Shown here in pieces: positions 16,303-23,133 of a stretch of 64,000 nucleotides of DNA (its first letter is position 1; each line of letters begins with the position of its first letter). The notes below the pieces were generated by a model. The model saw only the letters and a list, made by a program, of their open reading frames with translations, was not told the origin of the DNA and searched no databases. Where the stretch lies: positions 1 through 64,000 of the forward strand of contig CADEDY010000004.1 in assembly GCA_902826215.1 (NCBI GenBank). Direction: 5' to 3'. The DNA comes from an uncultured Bacteroidota bacterium (GTDB taxonomy: Bacteria > Bacteroidota > Bacteroidia > Flavobacteriales_F > PHOS-HE28). The position numbers and the translations under genes were made by a program.

Positions 16303-16392
16303 GTGGCGCGGTCCGGCCATCCGTTCCAAGTCCTCCCCAGCCCAGCGGGGTCCGGGCTTTCCTCTGCTGTCCATCACGCGGGGTTCCCGTCC
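16303..16392 (-). ncRNA. Candidate structured RNA or dispersed element, copy 1
   Basis: The minus strand reads CGCGTGATGGACAGCAGAGG, AAAGCCCGGACCC, then GGGGAGGACTTGGAACGGAT and GGCCGGACCGCG. It aligns with 59302-59372, sharing the blocks GCGTnAnGGA-AGCAG-GGAAAGCCCGGA and G-GAGGACTTG, although the flanks are unrelated. The layout (GATAGCAG-GGAAAGCCC ... GACTTGCAGCGGATAGCCC) recalls Flavo-1-type RNA motifs known from Bacteroidota; that identification is from memory. It lies upstream of E1 on the same strand, in the 297-bp gap between E1 and the envelope operon, which shows no other feature besides the E1 promoter. Confidence 0.45.
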
Positions 16393-16438
16393 GGCCTTCG
16401 CCGGTTGAACGGGCATTCGCCGTTACTTCGTCGTGTTC

Positions 16439-17377
16439 ATGTCTGCTCCCAACATCGCCGTCATCGCCCCGTGCTTCAACGAAGAGGGTGCGGTGCTGCC
16501 CTTCCTTACGGAACTGGAGCAGGTGCTGGCCCGGCTGGAGGAGCCTTGCATTATCATCCTCGTGGACGACGGCTCGCTGGACGCTACGCGGGAAAAGGCC
16601 TTGAGCTATCGCCCCAGCTCTGCCAACGTCACTATTCAAGTGATCGCCCTCCCCTACACCATGGGCCATCAAGAAGCCATCTACCAAGGGCTGCTTTACG
16701 CCGAATCAACGACTGCACGTCGGTTCGTGGTCATCGACGGCGACGGCGAGGACGACCCCGGTGCCATCGGCGAGTTGGCCAGCATTCGCGATTCCTCCAT
16801 CGTTTTCGTGGGGCGTGGCAAGCGGTCCGAATCGGTCGGGTTCCAATTGGGCTATCAACTCTACCGCATGGTCTTCCGCTTGGTTGCCGGCAAGCGCATC
16901 ACCTTCGGCAACTACTCCATGATCGATCGGCGGGTACTGGCGGCGGTGCTGGACCGGTCCTTCGTTCACTACGCGGCTTTCCTGTCCAAGCAGCAGGTGC
17001 CCTCGCGCATCATCGTCCGCGACCGTCGCAAGCGGCTCGATGGGCATTCGAAGATGGGCTTCGGCAGCTTGTCACTTCATGCTTTCCGGTCCCTGATCGA
17101 GTACAGCGAAGAAGTGCTCGCCATCTTCCTGAAGGCCTTTCTGTACATGAGCGTCATCTTCCTGCTCTCATCGCTCACGATCGTTGGCATCAAGGTCTTC
17201 ACCTCGCTGGCGATCCCGGGTTGGGCCAGCATCCTATCGGCCACCTTGTTCAACTCCATGCTCCTGTGCTTGGGCTTCTTCGTCATCGGCTTGCTGTTGG
17301 CGAACACCGCACATCGCCGGGAACGTGCTGGGCTGCATCTGTACGAGGTGCTTCCGGGTTCTACCAGCGCCTCATGA
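16439..17377 (+). CDS. GT2 glycosyltransferase, DPM1/GtrB-like
   Basis: 312 residues. The N-terminal GT-A domain has VIAPCFNEEGAV, the metal-binding-type LVDDGSLDAT, MGHQEAIYQGL and the acceptor-loop VIDGDGEDDPGAI (in place of the usual DADLQD). The C-terminus has two transmembrane helices (FLYMSVIFLLSSLTIVGIKV and LLCLGFFVIGLLLANT). This is the architecture of GtrB/dolichol-phosphate-type enzymes that load a sugar onto polyprenyl phosphate at the cytoplasmic face. The ATG at 16439 is preferred to the GTG at 16433. Its stop overlaps the next start (ATGA). First gene of a five-gene operon. Confidence 0.88.
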   Translation: MSAPNIAVIAPCFNEEGAVLPFLTELEQVLARLEEPCIIILVDDGSLDATREKALSYRPSSANVTIQVIALPYTMGHQEAIYQGLLYAESTTARRFVVIDGDGEDDPGAIGELASIRDSSIVFVGRGKRSESVGFQLGYQLYRMVFRLVAGKRITFGNYSMIDRRVLAAVLDRSFVHYAAFLSKQQVPSRIIVRDRRKRLDGHSKMGFGSLSLHAFRSLIEYSEEVLAIFLKAFLYMSVIFLLSSLTIVGIKVFTSLAIPGWASILSATLFNSMLLCLGFFVIGLLLANTAHRRERAGLHLYEVLPGSTSAS

Positions 17378-18066
17378 ACTACGTCGGTTCGGAGCTGGAG
17401 CTCTTCCGGCATGCTGTGCGTTGGAAGAAGTACTGGGCCTCGCAGGTCGTGCAGTATGTGAACGGCCGCATCCTCGACGCGGGCTGTGGCATCGGTGCGA
17501 ACGCGGATCACTTGTGGTCGGAGCGTGCGATCTCCTACACCTTCCTTGAACCGGACGAACAATTGCTCGCACAGGTTCCGAAGAACGTTGGCGAACCTGT
17601 GAGGTCCCATGCCGAGTTGATCGTTGGAACCACCACGGATCTCCACGGAAGAGCCTTCGACAGCATCCTGTACATCGATGTGCTGGAACATCTTTCGGAT
17701 CCGAAGGAGGAGCTGCAACGCGCATTGGAACTGCTTGCACCCAAAGGACATCTGATCATTCTCGTTCCCGCTTTCCAGTTCCTGTACAGTCCGTTCGACA
17801 AGGCCATTGGGCATCATCGGCGATACGACCGACCATCGCTTCACGCACACCTACCGAGCGGAGCAACCATCGTGAAAGAGCGCTATTTGGACAGCGTGGG
17901 TATGCTACTTTCACTCGGAAACAAACTGTTGCTGCGAAGCGCTGCGCCCACGATCGCTCAGATCCAGTTCTGGGATTCACGCGTCGTGCCGCTCTCCCGC
18001 TTCTTCGATCCGCTGATCCGTCACGCGTTCGGCCGCTCCTTGGTGGTTGTCTTGCGCAAGGACTGA
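17374..18066 (+). CDS. Class I SAM-dependent methyltransferase
   Basis: 230 residues. ILDAGCGIGANADHL is SAM motif I, FLEPDEQLL fits the acidic end of strand 2, and SILYIDVLEHLSDPKEEL is the post-I LEH motif typical of small-molecule and glycolipid methyltransferases. LAPKGHLIILVPAF and the IGHHRRYDR segment resemble methyltransferases found beside glycosyltransferases. ATGA overlap with the GT2 gene couples translation. Likely substrate is a lipid-linked or envelope intermediate made by the operon (inference). A longer frame reaching 16186 overlaps the GT2 gene and is not coding there. Confidence 0.85.
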   Translation: MNYVGSELELFRHAVRWKKYWASQVVQYVNGRILDAGCGIGANADHLWSERAISYTFLEPDEQLLAQVPKNVGEPVRSHAELIVGTTTDLHGRAFDSILYIDVLEHLSDPKEELQRALELLAPKGHLIILVPAFQFLYSPFDKAIGHHRRYDRPSLHAHLPSGATIVKERYLDSVGMLLSLGNKLLLRSAAPTIAQIQFWDSRVVPLSRFFDPLIRHAFGRSLVVVLRKD

Positions 18067-18078
18067 AGAAGGCCCGGC

Positions 18079-18086
18079 TATCTTCA
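18079..18086 (+). promoter_or_regulatory. Possible internal -7 box before the GT-C-like gene
   Basis: TATCTTCA, 5 nt before the ATG at 18092, just inside the 25-bp gap after the methyltransferase. It would allow the last three genes to be transcribed separately. Confidence 0.35.
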
Positions 18087-18091
18087 CCGCC

Positions 18092-19585
18092 ATGCTGCCC
18101 GCGCTGGAAAACGCATCCATACTTGGCATACCGCTGCGGAGGCTGTTCGTGATTGCAGCAGTCGTTATCGCAGCGTTCAACCTTGGCCTGCGGGGCCGCA
18201 TGGTGTTCCAGTACCGCTCCGATCTCGGTGGTGTGGAGCACAACGTGGTACACGGCATCCAGAAAGTGATGCAGGGCGATGTGCTCTACGACGACCCGGA
18301 GGCACCACCTTTCGATGTGATCCAATACACACCGGCGCACTTCTTGGTCTGCGCAACCATCGCAAAGGTTTTCGGCTTCGATGCAGGAGACGTTCGTGCC
18401 ATCTACTTGATCAACCGACTGGTTGCCTTGCTGTGCAACGTGTTGCTCGCGTGGCTGGTCTTCCGTCTTGCACGTGTTGGCGGTGCGGCGTCGTGGTCTT
18501 CGATACTGGCTGCGTGTTTCGCGTTCGCTACCCTTTGGGAACAGTCCTATGGCCGCATGGATGCACTGGCCAGCGCCGCGCTATTCGGGGCCTTCTTGGC
18601 TTTTGCGAAATGGCTGATGGACCCGAGGGACCGTCACCTGATCATCTGTGGCGTACTCGGTGTATTGAGTTTGATGACGAAGCAATCCGGCGTGATCGCG
18701 TTGATCATTCCGGTGCTGCACGTGTTGCTTCATCGGCAATGGCGACCGTTCCGCATCCTAGCAGTATCGATCGTCGTGGGGTTGCTCGTTGCACTGTTCG
18801 GTCTGTCCTTCATGGGTTCATGGGCGCACATCCAACAACACATCGTGCGCGGTCTCGCGAACGGCTACAGCCTGATGATGTGGCATGATCTGTTCTCGCC
18901 TGCGACCTACAAGTACTTCATCGGCTGGCACGTTCTGGCCATCGGCGTTGTCCTGGTCGGCATGCGCTCTGCACACAAGGCCCTGCGCTTCCTGGCATTG
19001 GCCGTAGCCATCAGTACGGTCTTCGCCATGGTCACCGGACTGAAGCTCGGCAGCCGTTTGAACTACCTGCATGATGGCCTGACCCTGACATTCATCGGCA
19101 CATCATTGCTTATCGCACGATCGGGATCGCCAACACGCAAGAACCTGCTCGCATGGGCTTTCGGGCTCTACGGCTGCCTGTTCGCCGCTTTCCGCACGAA
19201 CAGCGCCATGTCGTGGTACCACTTGGGAGAACCGGATGAGCTCGCTCAAGCCGAAATGGAGAAGGACCTTGTGGTGCGCGATGTACTGATCAACGAGCTT
19301 CATCTACTTCCGAACGAATCCCTGTACATCACCTACCGCGGCTACTTGGAACATGATTTCGTCGGCCAGTGCGTACTGACCCAGAAGGATATTGTTCAAT
19401 TCAGCACACGACCACTGTTCGACTACGGCCGATTCCACGATGCCATGACCGATGGAACGGTCCGCTACGTCGTCACCGACAAGCCCTCACAACCCGTCTC
19501 TATCCTCGGGCACACCTACCCGGGCTGGGTGCCGATCCGGTCGGTTGAAGGACGGACCATTCTTGGCCGAGACACAACACCGTGA
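18092..19585 (+). CDS. Polytopic membrane glycosyltransferase-like protein (GT-C/PMT type)
   Basis: 497 residues with about ten hydrophobic helices (for example LFVIAAVVIAAFNLGL, VALLCNVLLAWLVFRLA, FRILAVSIVVGLLVALFGLSFMG). An acidic first periplasmic loop (YRSDLGGVEHNVVHGIQKVMQGDVLYDDPEAPPFDVIQYTP) matches the layout of GT39/ArnT/RgtA-like enzymes that use polyprenyl-phosphate sugars. The C-terminal ~120 residues are soluble and probably periplasmic. Its position after the GtrB-like enzyme suggests it transfers that sugar to an envelope acceptor. A specific EC activity cannot be assigned. Confidence 0.75.
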   Translation: MLPALENASILGIPLRRLFVIAAVVIAAFNLGLRGRMVFQYRSDLGGVEHNVVHGIQKVMQGDVLYDDPEAPPFDVIQYTPAHFLVCATIAKVFGFDAGDVRAIYLINRLVALLCNVLLAWLVFRLARVGGAASWSSILAACFAFATLWEQSYGRMDALASAALFGAFLAFAKWLMDPRDRHLIICGVLGVLSLMTKQSGVIALIIPVLHVLLHRQWRPFRILAVSIVVGLLVALFGLSFMGSWAHIQQHIVRGLANGYSLMMWHDLFSPATYKYFIGWHVLAIGVVLVGMRSAHKALRFLALAVAISTVFAMVTGLKLGSRLNYLHDGLTLTFIGTSLLIARSGSPTRKNLLAWAFGLYGCLFAAFRTNSAMSWYHLGEPDELAQAEMEKDLVVRDVLINELHLLPNESLYITYRGYLEHDFVGQCVLTQKDIVQFSTRPLFDYGRFHDAMTDGTVRYVVTDKPSQPVSILGHTYPGWVPIRSVEGRTILGRDTTP

Positions 19586-19594
19586 TCGGTTGCG

Positions 19595-19602
19595 CATCTT
19601 CG
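19595..19602 (+). promoter_or_regulatory. Possible -7 box before the LtaS-like gene
   Basis: CATCTTCG, 5 nt before the ATG at 19608. One further mismatch from TAnnTTTG than the best boxes, but with the same spacing. Confidence 0.25.
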
Positions 19603-19607
19603 CACCC

Positions 19608-21488
19608 ATGTTCCGTGGTCCGCTGACTGTTCTCCTCCTGCGCTTGGGCGTGGTCGGCGGCTTGTACTCCGTGTTGCGGCTTCTATTCTGGTTGTACAAC
19701 AGCGCACTGTTCCCTGCACCGCCGGTCGTTTCCTTCATGGGTGGTTTGCGCTTCGATGCCTCGGCCATTGCGTGGATCAACCTACCCTGGGTGCTCCTGA
19801 TCCTCATCCAACCGAGGCCCGGAAAGCGCTTTGCGCGCATTCAGTTCGGCGTCTTCTTCCTGGTGAATGCCTTCGCACTGTTCTTCAATTGTGTGGACCT
19901 CGGCTACTATGCGTTCAGCCTGAAACGGAGCACTGCCGACTTCTTGGAGATCATCACCACCGGAGGCGACACGGCAAGCCTTGCTCCCGCCTTCGTGCGC
20001 GACTACTGGCACATTCTATTGGTCTACCTCGCTTGCTTGGCGATCCTGATCTGGAGCTATCCACGCATCGGACGAATGCAGCCGACCGCTGTCCCCAGGT
20101 GGTCGTGGCGGATAGGCTGGCGCGTCGTCGCCATTGTTCTGCTTGGCCTTGCCACACGCGGCGGCACGCAACTGATCCCCTTGCAAGCGCTCGATGCGGC
20201 GAAGTACGGCGGCGCGAACTACATCCCGGTCGTGTTGAACACCCCGTTCACCATCCTTACGACACTCGGTAAACAGACCCTGACGGACCGCAACTACATG
20301 ACCGCTGCTGAAGCCGAGAAGCTATGGCCGGTGATCCAAACCGATCACGTGTACGTGGCAGATAGCACGACGACCGCCCTGCGCCCAGAAAAGCCCAATG
20401 TGGTCGTGATCATCCTCGAAAGCTTCTCCGCGTTGTACAGCACAACACTCGCCGGTGGTGAAAGCTACATGCCCTTCCTCGATTCGTTGATGGGCCAGAG
20501 CCACACATGCACCAACGCATACGCCAATGGTCGGCGGAGCATCGATGGTATTCCTGCGATCCTGGCGAGCATGCCGCAATGGATGGATGAGGCCTTCATC
20601 ACCTCACCGTATTCGAGCATTCCATTCTCCTCCTTGGCGAACGTCCTTGGACCAGAAGGTTACCGCACCAGTTTCTACCACGGCGGTCGCAACGGCACCA
20701 TGGGCTTCGATGGGTTCTCCAAGAGCGCAGGATTCGAGCGCTACGTCGGACTGAATGAATACGGCGCGGACTCCCCGGACTTCGATGGGCACTGGGGCGT
20801 GCGCGACCAGCCGTTCCTGCAGTTCTGCGCGCGCGAACTCGACAAGGAAGAGCAACCCTTCTTGAGTACGGTCTTCACCCTGAGCAGTCATCATCCCTAT
20901 GAGTTGCCCGCGCCCGATGCCGCGCGCTTCGCAGGTGGAACACAGCCGATCCAACCAACGCTGCGCTACACCGACGATGCCTTGCGCCAATTCTTCGCAA
21001 CCGCCCGAACGATGCCTTGGTATGCCAACACCCTGTTCGTGATCACCGCCGATCATACGGCCGATCTGGAACGCAACGGATCACAAGGCAACAAGCCCAT
21101 CGACTACTGGGTACCGCTGATCTATCATGCGCCTTGGCTAGAGCAGAAGTTGGATCCGCAGGTCACGCAGCACATCGACATCCAACCAACCGTGCTGGCC
21201 ATGGTCGGTCATCGCGGCCCCTTCTTCAGCTTTGGCCACAACGCTCTTGATCCTGCGCATCCGCCGGTGGCGATCTGGTCCAACAACGGTTTGTACACGA
21301 TCACCGATGCTCAGCAACAGGTCCAGTTCAATGGAGAAGAAACACTCGGCGTGATCCAGCTTCAGGATGACGTTGAGGTCGACAGGAACGAGACCTTTGA
21401 TCTGGAGCGCCACTTGAGAGCGGCGATCCAACAATACAACCACCATTTGATCAACGCAGAACTCACCATCAAACCCGTGCGACGATGA
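19608..21488 (+). CDS. LTA-synthase-family phosphoglycerol transferase (sulfatase fold)
   Basis: 626 residues. Five N-terminal transmembrane helices are followed by a periplasmic sulfatase-type domain starting near residue 262: NVVVIILESFS (metal-binding Glu), NGRRSIDGIPAILASMP (a Ser sits where Firmicute LtaS has its catalytic Thr), FTLSSHHPYELP (His) and VITADHTADL (Asp-His). LtaS-type enzymes move glycerol-phosphate from phosphatidylglycerol to an acceptor and release diacylglycerol. The following gene, a diacylglycerol kinase, overlaps its stop by 4 bp, which fits recycling of that product. A phosphoethanolamine transferase is an alternative, but LtaS-type motifs fit better. Confidence 0.87.
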   Translation: MFRGPLTVLLLRLGVVGGLYSVLRLLFWLYNSALFPAPPVVSFMGGLRFDASAIAWINLPWVLLILIQPRPGKRFARIQFGVFFLVNAFALFFNCVDLGYYAFSLKRSTADFLEIITTGGDTASLAPAFVRDYWHILLVYLACLAILIWSYPRIGRMQPTAVPRWSWRIGWRVVAIVLLGLATRGGTQLIPLQALDAAKYGGANYIPVVLNTPFTILTTLGKQTLTDRNYMTAAEAEKLWPVIQTDHVYVADSTTTALRPEKPNVVVIILESFSALYSTTLAGGESYMPFLDSLMGQSHTCTNAYANGRRSIDGIPAILASMPQWMDEAFITSPYSSIPFSSLANVLGPEGYRTSFYHGGRNGTMGFDGFSKSAGFERYVGLNEYGADSPDFDGHWGVRDQPFLQFCARELDKEEQPFLSTVFTLSSHHPYELPAPDAARFAGGTQPIQPTLRYTDDALRQFFATARTMPWYANTLFVITADHTADLERNGSQGNKPIDYWVPLIYHAPWLEQKLDPQVTQHIDIQPTVLAMVGHRGPFFSFGHNALDPAHPPVAIWSNNGLYTITDAQQQVQFNGEETLGVIQLQDDVEVDRNETFDLERHLRAAIQQYNHHLINAELTIKPVRR

Positions 21489-22348
21489 AGGCGATGGTGA
21501 TCTACAACCCGCGATCGGGCAAGAAACAAGCGGCACGCATCAAGGCCATTGCCGCGACCTCCGCAGCTGCTCGAGATGTGCACCTTGACCTTCGCGGGAT
21601 CGAAGGACCGGGGCATGGCACCGTGCTGGCAAGGGAGGCGGTTGCACAGGGCTTCGACCGGGTGATCAGCGTAGGCGGCGATGGCACGAACAATGCCATT
21701 GCCCAAGGCTTGGTGAACACGAAGGTTCCTCTGGGGATCGTGGCCATGGGTAGCGGCAACGGGTACGCACGTTCCATCGGTCTTTCGTTGGATCCGGAGA
21801 AGGCCCTGGCACATGCGCTCACCGGCACTGCTCGTGGCATGGACGTATGCTATTTGAACGACCACCTCTTCCTCGGCACCGCAGGTATCGGTTTCGATGC
21901 GCGTGTGGCGGACCGTTTCGACAAAAGCAAGAGCCGGGGCATGTTCGGCTATGCGAAGATCATCGTGCAGGAGATCTTCGGTGCGCCGCCGATGCGTGTT
22001 GTGGTGAAAGCGAATCACGAAACGACGGAATCACAGGTCCTGATGGTCGTGTTCTGCAACACCCGCGAATTCGGGAACGGTGCGGATATCAGTCCGGGTT
22101 CGTTGCCCGATGATGGCTTGGCGGAACTGCGTATCGTTACCAAGCCTTCCTTCTTTCCACTGATCCAGGCCTTCGTGCAGATCTACACCCACCAAGCCGA
22201 CAAGAGCAAGTACATCCGCAACATCGCGACCCGCGAAGCGCAAGTATGGCAAGCGGGAACCATCGCACATTTGGATGGCGAGCCCGTCGAAGTAGGCAAT
22301 GAGGTGCGCTTCAGATTGGAGCCGAAACGGTTGTTGGTGGTGGGTTGA
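21485..22348 (+). CDS. Diacylglycerol kinase-family lipid kinase (YegS/DgkB type)
   Basis: 287 residues. MVIYNPRSGKKQAARIK is the N-terminal NPxSG motif, VISVGGDGTNNAIAQGL is the catalytic GGDGT loop, and MGSGNGYARSIGLSL is the GTGND-like motif. GTAGIGFDARVA and the C-terminal HLDGEPVEVG complete the family signature. It phosphorylates diacylglycerol or a similar lipid on the inner face of the membrane. ATGA overlap with the LtaS-like gene; last gene of the envelope operon. Convergent with the cupin gene across a 66-bp gap that holds a weak hairpin only. Confidence 0.92.
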   Translation: MKAMVIYNPRSGKKQAARIKAIAATSAAARDVHLDLRGIEGPGHGTVLAREAVAQGFDRVISVGGDGTNNAIAQGLVNTKVPLGIVAMGSGNGYARSIGLSLDPEKALAHALTGTARGMDVCYLNDHLFLGTAGIGFDARVADRFDKSKSRGMFGYAKIIVQEIFGAPPMRVVVKANHETTESQVLMVVFCNTREFGNGADISPGSLPDDGLAELRIVTKPSFFPLIQAFVQIYTHQADKSKYIRNIATREAQVWQAGTIAHLDGEPVEVGNEVRFRLEPKRLLVVG

Positions 22349-22414
22349 TCGATCCCGCCACACGCACGGATCACTTCGTGAAAGTGCGCTTCAAGTTCCG
22401 TTCGAGCTGCTAGC

Positions 22415-22759
22415 TCACTTCAGGAAACCACCATCCACAACGAGCAACTTCACCGGCCCAACCGTTCTCGATCGGTGCGAACTGAGACCATCGGATACCA
22501 CGTAGGACATTCCCGCCTTCAGCACACTGGAGCTACCGTCCTTCAGGTCGTTGATCAACTCGCCTTCGAGCACATGGACCAAGTGCCCCAGTTCGCACCA
22601 GTGATCAGCGAGGTAGTTGGCGGAGTACTCGACGATACGGATGCGGAGGTCGCCATGTTGCTTGATGCGCATGGTGGCCGTGCCCGTGGTGCCTTGCACA
22701 ACGGTGATCGGGACGTTCTCCCAATCGGTGATCTGGAAGGGGATGTTCATAAGGGACAT
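22415..22759 (-). CDS. DHCW-type cupin-fold protein
   Basis: 114 residues, a single small beta-barrel. ADHWCELGHLVHVLEGELINDLKDG is the signature stretch of the 'DHCW motif' cupin family, with histidines and a glutamate placed to bind a metal, and GMSYVVSDGLSSHRSRT closes the barrel. Enzymatic role unknown. Two ATGs compete (22759 and 22750); the shorter gives MNIPFQITDW, which is closer to the usual family start. Confidence 0.82.
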   Translation of the reverse strand: MSLMNIPFQITDWENVPITVVQGTTGTATMRIKQHGDLRIRIVEYSANYLADHWCELGHLVHVLEGELINDLKDGSSSVLKAGMSYVVSDGLSSHRSRTVGPVKLLVVDGGFLK

Positions 22760-22801
22760 TGGAATCAATGTTGGTGAACCTTTGCTCAAGACCACATCAG
22801 C

Positions 22802-23128
22802 TCAATCCCAAACCTGAACAGAATCAACCCGATCGTCCAAGCTGTCGAAATGAACATCCATATGGAACATTGCAGTCCAGCCAAGACCGAGATGATAGGT
22901 CCACGTCCGATCCGAAGTATCACGTGGGATCGTCAATAGCTGTGCGACCTCGGTTCTTGTAATACCTTTCAATTGATGCTTGTTCAGCAGATCATCAACC
23001 ATCCAGCCACGAAGGCGATGATCACCCTCCGCCCACTGACCCCGTTCAAATGATCCAACCGCATGATCATTGCAGGCCATGGATCCTGCGATCAGACGAA
23101 GAAGAATGAGAAGAAAGAGATGGTTCAT
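22802..23128 (-). CDS. Small lipoprotein, possibly BamE/SmpA-like fold
   Basis: 108 residues. The N-terminus (MNHLFLLILLRLIAGSMAC) is a lipoprotein signal with the lipobox GSMAC. The middle (VDDLLNKHQLKGITRTEVAQLLTIPRD ... TWTYHLGLG) has the helix-helix-strand wording of BamE/SmpA-OmlA domains (KGxTxxEVxxLLG...YxLG). The match is weak and an unrelated fold is possible. It starts 5 bp after the M1 peptidase stop and is surely in the same operon. A longer frame reaching 23416 overlaps the peptidase and is rejected. Confidence 0.65.
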   Translation of the reverse strand: MNHLFLLILLRLIAGSMACNDHAVGSFERGQWAEGDHRLRGWMVDDLLNKHQLKGITRTEVAQLLTIPRDTSDRTWTYHLGLGWTAMFHMDVHFDSLDDRVDSVQVWD

Positions 23129-23133
23129 TCCAG

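Noticed and set aside
16186-17373. Long N-terminal part of a 626-codon open frame on the plus strand
   Set aside because: It overlaps the GT2 glycosyltransferase in another frame and has no domain; only the part from 17374 onwards is the methyltransferase.
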